Of a stretch of 64,000 nucleotides of DNA, positions 25,002 through 34,773 are shown in pieces. A program made the translations under genes and the position numbers. The notes beneath the pieces were generated by a model. The model saw only the letters and a program-made list of their open reading frames with translations, was not told where the DNA came from and made no database searches. This DNA comes from Halorubrum lacusprofundi ATCC 49239. GTDB taxonomy: Archaea; Halobacteriota; Halobacteria; Halobacteriales; Haloferacaceae. Position 1 is the stretch's first letter, and each line of letters opens with the position of its first letter. The stretch is taken from the NCBI RefSeq assembly GCF_000022205.1, contig NC_012029.1, positions 2,480,001 through 2,544,000 on the forward strand. Direction: 5' to 3'.

Positions 25002-25676
25002 ATGCCCGAAAAAGCGGTTCACGAGTCGCGGCAGTCACGGAGCCGACAGGCGCTTGCCACCTACTTCCGACGCATCGCACGGGCGCTCGGTCGCGGGGAA
25101 CCGGTCCCCGTCGACGACGCCGGTACGGTGACGGTCGATCCGGCCCCAGAACAAGAGGTCGAGATCGAACTCGAACGCGAGGACGGGATGGTCCACTTCG
25201 AGATTGAGATGGAGTGGCCGGAGACGGAGGGTGAGATCAACGACGACGCTGCCGCGAGCAAGGCGGCCTTCGAACTATACACAGACAGCGTCGACGAGTG
25301 GCGCTGGCGGCTCGTCCACGACAACGGGAACATCATCGCCGACGGCGGCGGTGGGTACTCGGACAAACGCGACGCCAAGTCGGGCATCGAGAGCGTCCAG
25401 CGGAACGCGCCCGGCGCCCACGTGATCGACATCTCTCGCGACGAGGAGGCACCCGACGAAGGAGGGAGCGACGCCACCTTCGAGATATTCAGGGACACGG
25501 CGGACGAACACCGCTGGCGGCTCCGCCACGACAACGGGAACGTCATCGCCGACGGCGGACAGGGGTACGCCTCCAAACAGAAAGCGAAACAGGGACTTAA
25601 CAGCGTGAAGTCGAACGCGCCCGGCGCGGCAGTCGAGGAGGCGGGAGACGGCGAGCCAACTGACGAGGAGGAGTAG
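25002..25676 (+). CDS. Amphi-Trp domain protein with two DUF1508/YegP repeats
   Basis: The protein has 224 residues. Residues 1-75 resemble the amphi-Trp domain (SRQALATYFRRIARALGRGE, then VHFEIEMEWPE). Two YegP/DUF1508 units follow: FELYTDSVDEWRWRLVHDNG and FEIFRDTADEHRWRLRHDNG, each ending in NAPGA. YegP-type repeats are small basic-acidic dimers of unknown function, often linked to stress. The next gene is 7 bp downstream on the same strand. An in-frame upstream start at 24978 is less likely. Confidence 0.8.
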   Translation: MPEKAVHESRQSRSRQALATYFRRIARALGRGEPVPVDDAGTVTVDPAPEQEVEIELEREDGMVHFEIEMEWPETEGEINDDAAASKAAFELYTDSVDEWRWRLVHDNGNIIADGGGGYSDKRDAKSGIESVQRNAPGAHVIDISRDEEAPDEGGSDATFEIFRDTADEHRWRLRHDNGNVIADGGQGYASKQKAKQGLNSVKSNAPGAAVEEAGDGEPTDEEE

Positions 25677-25683
25677 CCGAACG

Positions 25684-26193
25684 ATGGTCCCCGACGACAC
25701 ACCCTCCACTGACGACATCGCTTCCACCGACGCTCGCTCCCCAGGCGCGGACAGCACCGCATCGACCGACTTCCTCGCCCCCGGAGACGGTACCCCCGCG
25801 GACTTGGTCGACGTACTCGTCTACGGGATCGTAGGCGGAATCGCCGGCTCGGTTCTGTCGTTCGTCCCCTTCGCCACCGTGCTCGGCGGCGCGGTCGCCG
25901 GCTACCTCTGTGGCGGCCGGTCGAGCGACGCGCTCAAGGCGGGCGCGGTCGCCGGCTACCTCTGTGGCGGCCGGTCGAGCGACGCGCTCAAGGCGGGCAC
26001 GGTCGCCGGGGTCGTGATGACCCTACCATTCGTGGCCGTCGTGTTCTTCCTGCTGTTCTTCCTCGGATTCGCCGGAGCGCCCGCGGAGTTCGGGCTTATC
26101 GCGCTGTTCGTGATCGGCGTCGCCGTCATCTACACCCTCGGGTCCGGGATCGTCGGCGGGGTCCTCGGGCACTACCTCCGCGGGCGGCTCTAA
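25684..26193 (+). CDS. DUF5518-like membrane protein with internal 18-residue duplication
   Basis: The protein has 169 residues: a polar N-terminus, then about four hydrophobic, glycine-rich helices typical of haloarchaeal DUF5518 proteins. Residues 70-87 (AVAGYLCGGRSSDALKAG) are repeated at once as 88-105. The DNA copies are identical, so the duplication is recent. One extra unit in a membrane-loop region could change topology. Function is unknown. It begins 7 bp after the amphi-Trp gene. Confidence 0.75.
   Translation: MVPDDTPSTDDIASTDARSPGADSTASTDFLAPGDGTPADLVDVLVYGIVGGIAGSVLSFVPFATVLGGAVAGYLCGGRSSDALKAGAVAGYLCGGRSSDALKAGTVAGVVMTLPFVAVVFFLLFFLGFAGAPAEFGLIALFVIGVAVIYTLGSGIVGGVLGHYLRGRL
25891..25998 (+). 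repeat. Perfect 54-bp tandem duplication
   Basis: The 54 bases at 25891-25944 are identical to 25945-25998. The unit is in frame (18 codons) and codes for AVAGYLCGGRSSDALKAG (phase chosen by codon). Confidence 0.95.
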
Positions 26194-26292
26194 GTCCGTC
26201 TCACGTGGTTCTCACCTGCTCCCCGATGCACCCATCCGCGCCGACGCGGACCGCACCGCTTATTCGCCGCCCGTTGCTACCTCGGCCCGGAC

Positions 26293-27462
26293 ATGGACGC
26301 GCTCGACGCCAAGTACCCGTTCTTCGCGACCGCCCGCGAGGCGGTCGCCGACGCCGCGGTGTCGCTGCCGGAGCTCGTCGCGGCCGACGCGCCGGCGGTC
26401 GAGCGCGCCCGCGAACGCGTGGAACGCGCTCTGATGGACGGGACGGTCGCGTCCGAGAGTGGCGCCTTCCCCACCGAGTCGGCCTACGACACGCAGGCCG
26501 AGTTGCTCTCGTATCCGATCGCACGGATCCTCGTCTCGCTGCTTGACTCCGACCCCGCGATCGAGAAGTACGCCGCCGCCGAGGCCGCAACCGCGATCGA
26601 CCGGATCCGCGAGGACCTCGCGACCGACGACGAGCTGCGGTCGATGTCGACGCCGACCGTCGCGCTAGACGACGTACTCGCCGAGTTCGACCTCGCGGAT
26701 GCGGTGCGACCGGAATCGCTCCGATCCGACCCGGGGACCGGCGGCACAACCGCGACAGGGTCCGGCTCCGCCCCCGGCCGCGACCCGGAACACTACTGGA
26801 TCGCCGTGGGACCGTATCTTCGGCTCACGTCGCCCTCGTGGGGTGAGTCGTGGCGGCTCGTCAACCGCGCGCTCGACGACGGCGAGGTGCGCATCTCCCG
26901 TGAGGAGCTTCTGGATGCGCTCGAAGCCGCGGTCGAAGATCGGGTCCGAGAGGGCCTCCCGTTCGAACTCGCCGCCGGGGAGGGGATCGCCGCCGAGCTC
27001 GAATCCGGCGTCGCAGACCTCAAGCGGCTGCTCTCCGAGCGCACCTACGCCGGCCCGGTCGATGTGGTCGCCCCTGACCTGTTCCCGCCCTGCATGCGGA
27101 ACCTGATCGAGAAGGCCGAGCGCGGCACAGAGCTCTCCCCGCCGGAGTCGTTCGCGCTGATGGCGTTTCTCGTCGGAATCGGGATGACGCCCGACGAGGT
27201 AGTGACGTTTTGCGCCGACACGAGCCTCGACGCCGAAGGTATCCGATACCAGACCGAGTACCTGAGCGATGACCGGGGGAGCCAGTACCCGCCGCCGACC
27301 TGCGAGACGCTGGCGAACTACGGGATCTGCCACAACGAGGACGACCACATGCAGGTCGCTGCCGACCCACTCGCGTACTACGAGGCGCGCGTGGACAAAG
27401 CCGACGAGATCACCGACTGGCGCGAGCAGAACGCGGCCGCAGGAAAAGCCGAAATCGAGTAG
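26293..27462 (+). CDS. priL: DNA primase large subunit
   Basis: The protein has 389 residues. It partners with PriS to make primers for replication. The C-terminal domain carries the four iron-sulfur cysteines Cys267, Cys307, Cys337 and Cys346 (FPPCMRN, TFCAD, PTCET, GICHN). The N-domain is helical, and a Gly/Thr-rich loop around residue 155 is a typical haloarchaeal insertion. A TTATT box at about 26258 fits as promoter. It is convergent with the small membrane gene, five bases away. Confidence 0.95.
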   Translation: MDALDAKYPFFATAREAVADAAVSLPELVAADAPAVERARERVERALMDGTVASESGAFPTESAYDTQAELLSYPIARILVSLLDSDPAIEKYAAAEAATAIDRIREDLATDDELRSMSTPTVALDDVLAEFDLADAVRPESLRSDPGTGGTTATGSGSAPGRDPEHYWIAVGPYLRLTSPSWGESWRLVNRALDDGEVRISREELLDALEAAVEDRVREGLPFELAAGEGIAAELESGVADLKRLLSERTYAGPVDVVAPDLFPPCMRNLIEKAERGTELSPPESFALMAFLVGIGMTPDEVVTFCADTSLDAEGIRYQTEYLSDDRGSQYPPPTCETLANYGICHNEDDHMQVAADPLAYYEARVDKADEITDWREQNAAAGKAEIE

Positions 27463-27467
27463 TCGTC

Positions 27468-27686
27468 CTACGCGTCGTCGTCGCTCGCGCGGATGAGGTA
27501 CGCGCCGACGAGTGCCATCAGCAACACGAACGCGGCGAGCAGCGCAACGAGGGCGATCGCGCCCGTCTCCGGCAGCCCTTCGGGACCGCCGAACGCGACC
27601 CCGATCCCGACCAGTCCGGCGACGAAGATCGCGGCCGCCGACAGCGAGACCACGATCTGTCGACGGAGCTCCGCGTCGATTTCCAT
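27468..27686 (-). CDS. Small two-helix membrane protein
   Basis: The protein has 72 residues with two hydrophobic helices (about 12-32 and 42-64) joined by a Gly-Pro-rich turn (FGGPEGLPETGA) and a polar end. It resembles conserved small haloarchaeal membrane proteins of unknown function. A plus-strand AAAAAA run at 27704-27709 could be part of its promoter on the minus strand. Confidence 0.7.
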   Translation of the reverse strand: MEIDAELRRQIVVSLSAAAIFVAGLVGIGVAFGGPEGLPETGAIALVALLAAFVLLMALVGAYLIRASDDDA

Positions 27687-27865
27687 ATCCGCGAGTTTCC
27701 GTCGCCACTAAAAAAGGACTTCGATGAGGGCGGCGAGGTCAGCACGGTCGAGTCGACGAGGGCGTTCCGAACGTGGAATATCCGCGCTCGACCCATCTCA
27801 GCGGCGTATTTATCCGTTTCCGTCTCGTATATTGACGTGAAGCGAGAGTCCTCTCGCAGTCACTT

Positions 27866-28522
27866 ATGACGCACACCCGAGACGCATCCGCGTCAACAGC
27901 CGGCGAAACGACCCCGTCGCGAGAGCCGTCCTCGACGCCGCCAGCGGCGTCTTCCGGCGAGCACGACAACCGATCCACGCGCGCCGTCACGGAAGAGATG
28001 ACGATCCGCCCGCTTCGCGACCGGCGCTACGTCGTCGAGACCGACGGCGGCACCTACGTGGTTGCGCTTGACGCCGGCACCTGTACCTGCCCGGACCACG
28101 CGATCCGCGGCTCGCGCTGCAAGCACCTCCGCCGCGTTGCGATGGAGGTGACCGCGGGGTCCATCCCCGCCCCCGACCAGCGTATCGGCGCCTGTGCGGT
28201 CTGTGGCGCGGAGACGTTCGTCCCGTTCGACGCCGGCGGCTCGCACCTCTGTGACCGACACGCGTTCGAACCGGGCGCGATCGTCCGCGATCGCGAGACG
28301 GGGAAACGACTCATCGTCGTCGCAGTCACGACCGACCGGGCCGACGCCTACCGGACCGACGAGGGGCGTGTCATCGCCGAGTACCCCACGAACGCCGGCT
28401 ACGGCGCCCACGAACCCGTCGTCGAGGCGGTCTACGCGGACTCGCTCCGGCCGGGACGGAGCGTCGCGGACTGCGACCGGTACGGGTTCCCCGCCTCGCG
28501 GCTCACCCGGCGAGATGACTGA
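27866..28522 (+). CDS. SWIM zinc-finger protein
   Basis: The protein has 218 residues. Residues 73-87 form a SWIM motif, CxC-x9-CxH (CTCPDHAIRGSRCKH), which binds zinc and often DNA or protein. A second set of Cys/His (CAVCGAETFVPF, HLCDRHAF) may hold another zinc. The first 45 residues are low-complexity Ser/Thr/Pro. TATA-like GTATTTATCC is at 27806-27815. Its last 20 bp overlap the convergent gene at 28503. Confidence 0.8.
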   Translation: MTHTRDASASTAGETTPSREPSSTPPAASSGEHDNRSTRAVTEEMTIRPLRDRRYVVETDGGTYVVALDAGTCTCPDHAIRGSRCKHLRRVAMEVTAGSIPAPDQRIGACAVCGAETFVPFDAGGSHLCDRHAFEPGAIVRDRETGKRLIVVAVTTDRADAYRTDEGRVIAEYPTNAGYGAHEPVVEAVYADSLRPGRSVADCDRYGFPASRLTRRDD

Positions 28523-28694
28523 TGTCCCGACGGAGCGTGTACCCCTTCGGCACTCCGACGGCACCCAGACACTCCTCGCACAGCACTCGCTCGTAGTCTC
28601 GGTTCGTCTCCTTCTCGAGCAGCGAGACATCCTCGATCGGGAACACCGACTCGCACCGATCGCACTCGACCTTGTCGCCGTCGACGATCTTCAT
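28503..28694 (-). CDS. Small CPxCG-like zinc-ribbon protein
   Basis: The protein has 63 residues. The CDRCESVF and CEECLGAVG pairs should bind one zinc ion, a pattern shared by many haloarchaeal small zinc-finger proteins. The start at 28694 (MKIVDGDKVECD) has a TATA box 24-31 bp upstream. Function unknown. Its 3' end overlaps the SWIM gene by 20 bp in convergent orientation. Confidence 0.78.
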   Translation of the reverse strand: MKIVDGDKVECDRCESVFPIEDVSLLEKETNRDYERVLCEECLGAVGVPKGYTLRRDISHLAG

Positions 28695-28717
28695 CACCTC
28701 TCCGTTTCCGAGATCGG

Positions 28718-28725
28718 TATATAAA
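28718..28725 (-). promoter_or_regulatory. TATA box of the zinc-ribbon gene
   Basis: Plus-strand TATATAAA lies 24-31 bp upstream of the start at 28694, read on the minus strand. Confidence 0.6.
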
Positions 28726-28823
28726 CTCGTGGACGACGTTATCACTCCGGATAGCGAAGTTCAATAAAAATCGGATGTTTGAGAGTCGGTCGACGCGGTC
28801 GAAGTCTCGGCTATCGTCCGGCG

Positions 28824-29162
28824 TTAGCCGAAGAGCTCGCCGAGGCCCTCGCCGCCGTCGTCGTCCTCGTCCTCGTCGTCCGCCGCTTCCTCGGCGGCGT
28901 CGTCCTCGTCGTCGCTCTCGTCGGCGGCCTCGTCGGCGTCCGCGGCGTCCGCGGAGCCGCCCGCGGCGGCGCCGGCGGCGGGGGCCGCGGCGGCCGTCTC
29001 GATGGCCTCCTCGATGTCGACGTCCTCCAGCGCGGCGACGAGCGCCTTGACGCGGGATTCCTCGACGTCGACGCCGGCGGCTTCGAGCACGCCGGTGACG
29101 TTGTCTTCGTTGATCTCTTCGCCAGTCTCGTTCAGGATGAGCGCAGCGTAAACGTATTCCAT
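28824..29162 (-). CDS. rpl12: Ribosomal protein P1/L12, stalk
   Basis: The protein has 112 residues. The N-terminal helical dimer domain [20 protein letters not shown] is followed by an Ala/Gly hinge, then an acidic tail ending [10 protein letters not shown] that recruits translation factors. It is the third gene of the L1-L10-L12 operon, 18 bp after rpl10. A run of A residues at 28764-28770 (T on the minus strand) may be a terminator. Confidence 0.96.
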   Translation of the reverse strand: MEYVYAALILNETGEEINEDNVTGVLEAAGVDVEESRVKALVAALEDVDIEEAIETAAAAPAAGAAAGGSADAADADEAADESDDEDDAAEEAADDEDEDDDGGEGLGELFG

Positions 29163-29180
29163 TGGTGTATCCTCGTGGTG

Positions 29181-30218
29181 TTATCCGAACATCGCGCCGA
29201 GACCGTCGCCGCCGTCGTCGCCGTCGTCGGCGTCGTCGTCGGCTGCCTCAGCGTCGTCCGTGTCGTCTTCTTCCTCCGCCTGTTCCTCTTCCTCGTCGGC
29301 GTCGTCCGTCTCAGGAGCCGGGGCAGCTTCGACGCCCTGCAGCTCCTCGGGAAGCGCCTCCTCGTCGTCGATCTGGGCCGCGAGCGAGCGGAGCTGGGCG
29401 TCGGCCTTCCCGATGAGGTCGGGCACGACGTCCGGGCTCTCGATCTCCGCGAACAGTCCGACGGACTTGGCCTCGCCGGACGCCTTCGCGAGAAGGGTGC
29501 CGGCGGTGGCGGCCGTCGGGTACGCGGCGTTGACCGAGAGGTTTCGCGCGGCGGCGGCCGCCGAGCGGATGTCCGCTTCGTACTCGTCGACGTCGATTTC
29601 GAGCTCGTCCGGCTCGAACAGGACGCCCTCGGAGTAGACGCCCTTGAGGTCGAGTCCGACTTCCTTCGGCTCGATGCCGAGTTCGGTCAGGACGTTCGCG
29701 AGGTCGTCGTCGACGACCTCGCCCTCTTCGAGGACCTTCGAGTCCTCGGTGACCATGATCGAGCCGTCCTGAATGCGCGCGGCGGCCCCGACAGTCTGGA
29801 GCTCGCCGACGAACGGTCCCGGGTCGACGCCCGTGTCACCCTCGGGGATGACGACGTCGTTGGGGGCGACCTCGCCCGCGTTGATCGGGGCGGGGGTCTT
29901 CGAGGCTTCCAGCTGCTTGAAGAGGCCGAACGGGTTGTCGTTCGTGCCGATGAGCGCGACCTGACCCGCGACGTACTGGGTCAGCTCTTCGACGCCGTCG
30001 TTTACCTCTTCGAGCGCACGGACGGTGAGCGTGTTGCGGCTCATCCGGACGTCCGCGGAGCCGTGCAGCTCGCGGCGCATGGCCTGAAGCTGGCGGCTCG
30101 GGATGCCGGCGACGCCGACGATCCCGACGGAGTTGAACGACTCGATAAAGTCGACGAGCTCGTCGACCTCCTCCTGTTTCCACTGCGGGATCGTCTCGGT
30201 CTTGCGGACCGAGCTCAT
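29181..30218 (-). CDS. rpl10: Ribosomal protein P0/L10
   Basis: The protein has 345 residues. The N-domain binds 23S rRNA ([20 protein letters not shown]). A mid insertion domain is present, and the helical spine anchors L12 dimers. The C-terminus is an acidic, Ala-rich tail ending GDGLGAMFG, similar to L12. It overlaps the end of rpl1 by four bases. No unusual feature. Confidence 0.96.
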
Positions 30219-30853
30219 ACGGGCACCTCCTTGGCGGGACCCATCGTGGTCTTCACGTAGATCCCGTCAATGTTGAGCGGGCCCTTCTCGAGGCTCGCTT
30301 CGAGCCGCCGGATGATGACGTCGATGTTGTCCGAGATCGCGTCGGGGCCCATATCCTCGGCACCGACACGGGTGTGGAACGTGCGCCGGTCACGCGACCG
30401 GAGCTGCACCGTGTTCTTCATCCGGTTGACTGTGTCGACGATGTCGTCGTCCGGCTGTAGTGGGGTAGGCATCTTCCCGCGCGGACCGAGGACGGTACCG
30501 AGGTACCGACCGATGTCCTGCATCAGGTTGGCCTCTGCGACGAAGAAGTCGGTCTCGTCGGCCAGGTCCTTTGCGCGGTCGTCGTCGTCTCCTAAGTCCT
30601 CAAGGTCGTCGCTGTCAAGCACTTGATCAGCAACTTCCTGAGCGCGGACGGCGGTTTCGCCCTCCGCGAAGACGACGATCTGTGTCTCCTGCCCCGTTCC
30701 AGCCGGCAGCACGACGGACTCGTCGATTCGGTTCGACGGATCGTTGAGGTCGAGGTCTCGCAGGTTGATCGCGATGTCCACGGTCTCGCGGAAGTTCCGC
30801 TCGGGCGCATCGTCGAGTGCGAGGGTTACGGCCTCTTGTATTGTGTCTGCCAT
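30215..30853 (-). CDS. rpl1: Ribosomal protein L1
   Basis: The protein has 212 residues, from [17 protein letters not shown]. It has the L1 two-domain fold and [15 protein letters not shown], the conserved 23S-contact loop. In archaea L1 also represses its own operon by binding the mRNA leader. The leader upstream (30854-30916) holds a matching hairpin. rpl11 is not adjacent here; the next upstream gene is the divergent carboxylase subunit. Confidence 0.96.
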
Positions 30854-30944
30854 TTTCACCTCCGTAGTACGCAGGTCGCTCCTACGGGTCAGTGAAACAG
30901 GCGAAGCCTGTCTCACCGGAAAGTGGTCCATCGGAGGTTTAAAA
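30854..30944 (-). promoter_or_regulatory. L1 operon promoter and L1-binding leader hairpin
   Basis: Plus-strand TTTAAAA (30938-30944) is the TATA box on the minus strand. Roughly 25 bp downstream, the mRNA leader would begin near a hairpin: GTGAGACAGGC, a short UUC loop, then GCCTGTTTCAC (30892-30916). The 62-nt leader resembles the described Halobacterium L1-operon leader, in which a structure mimics the L1 site of 23S rRNA. The remaining gap to 31151 holds the divergent carboxylase promoter. Confidence 0.65.
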
Positions 30945-31151
30945 GCGTCGAACCGGCCGTCAGAGAGTGAACCCGAGACAGGGGCCGTGCGGACGGTTCC
31001 TCAACGCGAGGTCCTGCTTCGACACCGAGTTCGACGCCGGGCCCCGCTTCGATACCGAGTTCGACGCCTGTCGAAGGCGAAAACGTCGCATAGGGGAACC
31101 CTTTTGATGCCGCTCGCCGACCCACGAGGTAATGACTCAGGGTGGTCCGGC

Positions 31152-32702
31152 GTGACGATGGACGACCGTATCGAGGATCTCCGCGAGCGTCGAGAGCGGG
31201 CGGCACTCGGCGGCGGCGAGGATCGGATCGAGTCCCAACACGAGAAGGGGAAGATGACCGCGCGCGAGCGGGTCGACTACTTCCTCGACGACGGGACGTT
31301 CCACGAGTTCGACCGGTTCCGCACCCACCGGAACAACAATTTCGGAATGGAGGAACAGCAGATTCCGGGCGACGGTGTCGTCACGGGATACGGCGAGGTG
31401 AACGGCCGGAAAACGTTCGTCTTCGCACACGATTTCACCGTCTTCGGCGGGTCGCTCGGCGAGGTGTTCGCCGAGAAAGTCTGCAAAGTGATGGACAAAG
31501 CGATGGATGTCGGCGCGCCCGTGGTCGGACTCAACGACTCCGCGGGTGCCCGCATTCAGGAGGGCGTCGCCTCGCTCGGCGGATTCGCTGAGATCTTCCG
31601 GCGCAACACGGAGGCGTCCGGCGTGATCCCGCAGATATCGGCGATTATGGGCCCGTGCGCCGGGGGTGCGGTCTACTCTCCGGCGATCACGGACTTCACG
31701 TTCATGGTCAAAGACACCTCGCACATGTTCATCACCGGCCCGGACGTCATTGAGACCGTCACGGGCGAGGAGGTGAGCTTCGAGGAGCTCGGCGGCGCAG
31801 TCACCCACTCGTCGACCTCCGGCGTCGCGCACTTCGCAGAGGAGAGCGAGGAGGACGCGCTCGACGACATCGCGCGACTGCTCTCGTACCTCCCCGCCAA
31901 CAACGTCGAGGATCCGCCGCGCGTCGAGCCGTGGGATGATCCCGAGCGCACCGACGACGAGTTGGGCGACATCGTTCCCGACGCCCCGCGAAAGCCGTAC
32001 GACATGAAGGACGTGATCGGCAGCGTCGTCGACGAGGGCTCCTTCTTCGAGGTGCAGGAGAACTTCGCGAAGAACATCGTCGTCGGGTTTGCCCGGCTCG
32101 ACGGCCACTCGGTCGGGATCGTCGCCAACAACCCCCGCGTGAACGCGGGCACGCTCGACATCGAGTCGAGCCAGAAGGGCGCCCGATTCGTCCGCTTCTG
32201 CGACGCGTTCAACATCCCCATCCTCACCTTCGAGGACGTGCCCGGGTTCATGCCGGGAACCGATCAGGAGCACAACGGGATCATCCGCCACGGTGCGAAG
32301 TTGCTGTACGCCTTCTCGGAGGCGACGGTTCCCCTCCTGACCGTCATCACCCGAAAGGCGTACGGCGGAGCCTACTGCGTGATGTCGTCGAAGCATATCG
32401 GCGGCGACGTGAACTACGCGTGGCCGACCGCCGAGATCGCGGTGATGGGGCCGAAAGGCGCCGTCAACGTGCTCTATCGCGAGGAATTGGCAGCGGCCGA
32501 CGACCCCGACGCGCGCCGACAGGAGCTCATCGACGAGTACCGCGAGGAGTTCGCGAACCCGTACACCGCCGCCGACCGCGGCTTCGTCGACGACGTGATC
32601 GAGCCCACGGAGACGCGCGCACGGCTGATCGACGACCTGACGATGCTGAAGGGGAAGCGCTCGGAGGCACCTGAGAAGAAGCACGGCAACATCCCGATCT
32701 GA
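31152..32702 (+). CDS. pccB: Acyl-CoA (propionyl-CoA) carboxylase, carboxyltransferase subunit
   Basis: The protein has 516 residues from GTG 31152 (an ATG at 31158 is also possible). It transfers CO2 from biotin to propionyl- or acetyl-CoA. Oxyanion and CoA-binding signatures are present: [26 protein letters not shown] in the N-half and [15 protein letters not shown] in the C-half. The sequence closely resembles haloarchaeal PccB. The pccX gene starts by TGATG overlap. The biotin carboxylase subunit follows 2.3 kb later, after the mobile element. Confidence 0.93.
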   Translation: MTMDDRIEDLRERRERAALGGGEDRIESQHEKGKMTARERVDYFLDDGTFHEFDRFRTHRNNNFGMEEQQIPGDGVVTGYGEVNGRKTFVFAHDFTVFGGSLGEVFAEKVCKVMDKAMDVGAPVVGLNDSAGARIQEGVASLGGFAEIFRRNTEASGVIPQISAIMGPCAGGAVYSPAITDFTFMVKDTSHMFITGPDVIETVTGEEVSFEELGGAVTHSSTSGVAHFAEESEEDALDDIARLLSYLPANNVEDPPRVEPWDDPERTDDELGDIVPDAPRKPYDMKDVIGSVVDEGSFFEVQENFAKNIVVGFARLDGHSVGIVANNPRVNAGTLDIESSQKGARFVRFCDAFNIPILTFEDVPGFMPGTDQEHNGIIRHGAKLLYAFSEATVPLLTVITRKAYGGAYCVMSSKHIGGDVNYAWPTAEIAVMGPKGAVNVLYREELAAADDPDARRQELIDEYREEFANPYTAADRGFVDDVIEPTETRARLIDDLTMLKGKRSEAPEKKHGNIPI

Positions 32703-33034
32703 TGGCGACCGACGCATCTGAATCAGACGATGTCGCACCGAGGTCGGGTGACACCGCACCCGGCGTATCAGCCGTCCTCGACGGTCTGTCGATCCCGGAG
32801 CACGCCGACGACGCGGAGGCAGCCGCTATCGCCGCCGCGGTCGCGGCCCACCTCCGAGATGGCGAGCGTGCCGCGGCGGCCGCGGCCGCCGCGGCGGACG
32901 ACAACCCGGACTGGGAGGGCAAGCGCTGGTCGTTCGCTGGTCGAGTCGACCGCCTGCAGAATCGATCGGTCCGCGTTCCCGTCGACGCGCCGACGGACCC
33001 GTGGACCGCAGCCGGACGCGCCGACCGGTTCTGA
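32702..33034 (+). CDS. pccX: Small accessory subunit of haloarchaeal propionyl-CoA carboxylase (PccX-like)
   Basis: The protein has 110 residues. A central Ala-rich helix ([20 protein letters not shown]) precedes [20 protein letters not shown], a conserved-looking tail. In Haloferax mediterranei the propionyl-CoA carboxylase has a third small subunit, PccX, encoded just after pccB; position and composition here match. The stop of pccB and the start share one base. Identity as PccX is by context and size rather than a sharp motif. Confidence 0.7.
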   Translation: MATDASESDDVAPRSGDTAPGVSAVLDGLSIPEHADDAEAAAIAAAVAAHLRDGERAAAAAAAAADDNPDWEGKRWSFAGRVDRLQNRSVRVPVDAPTDPWTAAGRADRF

Positions 33035-33160
33035 GTCGAAACGCGCGCATACCCTAGGCGGCAGACCTCGGTGGGTTGCGGCGATTTGACCGCCACACGA
33101 ATCCTTCACAGAGTGTGTCCGAGGGTATCACCGATTGCGTAGATATCTATGGCCGCCGGA

Positions 33161-33409
33161 TCACGCCTCGCGCGACTCGTCGGCGTCGCTGTCGCCGTCT
33201 CCAATCCCCTCGGTCGGCTCGTCGCGCCAGTCGTTGGTCGAGCCGCCGCCGAGGATCCGATTGAGGACGATCGGCACGACGCCCGCGAGGAAGGCAAGGA
33301 TGCCGATCCGGACCAGCAACGAGGCGTCCGTCAGAAGCGTTACGGCGAGATACGCGCCCGCCGCGACCAGCACCGACGGCAACACGTAGGGATTTCCGGC
33401 CGAGAGCAT
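33161..33409 (-). CDS. Small two-helix membrane protein
   Basis: The protein has 82 residues with two hydrophobic helices (about 8-25 and 33-52), then a hydrophilic acidic tail (GDGDSDADESREA). It resembles conserved haloarchaeal small membrane proteins with no known role. It sits between the carboxylase genes and the mobile element, facing pccX. Confidence 0.7.
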   Translation of the reverse strand: MLSAGNPYVLPSVLVAAGAYLAVTLLTDASLLVRIGILAFLAGVVPIVLNRILGGGSTNDWRDEPTEGIGDGDSDADESREA

Positions 33410-33465
33410 GTCCGGATGTGGCGGCCGGCAGGCTCTTAACCGTCTCGGGAAGTCGCGGGGGTGAC

Positions 33466-33620
33466 ATCCTCCCCGGCGTAAACGCCGGGGCTTCCCGTAC
33501 CGCAGGTGGGATATTTGCTGGTTTACGATACAACCTGTTCTCTCGGGCGAACCGTCCCGCTCTCGCGGTCGAACAGGTGTACCGATGGCTGTGCCACACA
33601 GCCGTTACTCCTATCCTCTC
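33466..33620 (-). ncRNA. Candidate omega/reRNA at the right end of the IS element
   Basis: In IS1341-type elements of haloarchaea, sense overlapping transcripts from the 3' end of tnpB through the right-end hairpin are known and correspond to the TnpB guide RNA. Here the hairpin at 33471-33490 lies 32 bp past the tnpB stop. The guide would be read into the flank at about 33445-33465 on the minus strand. Transcript limits are inference. Confidence 0.4.
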
Positions 33621-34773
33621 CGTGAGGACTCGGAGTTATCTTCTGGCGCATGTTCTCCGCCCCGTTACAATCCGCATTGGCTACCAATTCACACGACGAA
33701 CACACGTACAATCCACGTTCGACACGGTTTGACGTCGTGTCGTCGCCACACCGTGAACACGTCTTCGAGGTGTCCCATTCGTTCTCTTTCAGTACTTCGA
33801 CTCCACGTTCTTCGCCCTTGTATTCGAGGTACTGGTAGATGCGATCGAACGCCCACGTGTGGAGTTTCTTGTTGCCGGTCTTCCCCCAGTCGGAGTCTCG
33901 AACGTCTTCAGGCCAGCTCACTGCCAGCGTTCCAACACCACGTTCGACACACTCTGTGATGATGGTGTCTGAGAGAACGTGGAAAAAGTGTGTCTCGCGG
34001 TCAGCAAGTTTTCTACGTGCCCACGTCGACTTGTTAGATGGGCCGTTTTTACCTTCCGTGTCGTACTCTGAACGCTTGAAGTAGTGTTTGTCCTGCTTGA
34101 TCGAGTTACCGGGATACAAGACGTATTCGTCCGGAAATGCGACCGTAGCGATGTTTGTGATGCCGAGGTCAATCCCCGCTACTTCATTTCCTGTGGAGTC
34201 GTTGGTTTTGAGCTTGACTTTACAGACGAAGTGTAGTTCCCACTCGTCACCGTTCCAGACCGCACGAACGTTCTGTACCGAGTTGACTTCTGAGAGATCA
34301 ACGTCAGGGCGGGTCTGGTATTCGCACAGCAGGAAATCCGACCAATACCCCTTGAGATTGGAACCTTTCGAGAGTCGGACGCGGTTGTTGTCGGGGTCGT
34401 GTTTGAACCCGTCTTCTTTGAATGAGACCGTACTGCGCGGTCGTTCGTCTCCGTGTTTGCGGTAGCCGGGAGGATTCGCCGTGTCGTCTTTCTGCCGCAG
34501 GTCGAACCATGACTGGAAAGCGTCAGAAAGTTCTTCAATGACTTTCTGACTCGATTGTGCGTTCAAGTCCTTCCAGCACGCTTGGTTCTTCATGTACGCT
34601 TTCAGAACGCTCACATCGGGAATTTTGCCAGTTTCGTCCCAGATGCGGTTCGCTGTCCACCGTGCGACGTTTCAGATTTTCGAGGCGGAATCACCGAGCA
34701 AATCCAGACCACTCTGTACCTGACGCTGGTTCTGTATGGAACCAATGTAGGTACGAGTAACCTGAATCGCCAT
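33523..34773 (-). pseudogene. tnpB: tnpB with a single in-frame stop
   Basis: The full frame is 416 codons from ATG 34773 (MAIQVTRTYIGSIQNQRQVQ). Codon 34 is TGA (plus-strand TCA, 34672-34674); the family context SASKI-W-NVARWTANRIW suggests it was TGG. The frame then continues without shift. RuvC residues are intact: Asp in AGIDLGITN, Glu in SWPEDV and Asp in NADCNGAENM. The zinc finger CSRCG/CSSCE is intact too. The N-terminal break would remove the first domain or require readthrough or internal start at 34614. TnpB is an RNA-guided nuclease. Confidence 0.85.

Noticed and set aside
28779-30260. 493-codon plus-strand frame
   Set aside because: It is antisense to rpl12 and rpl10, whose identity is certain.
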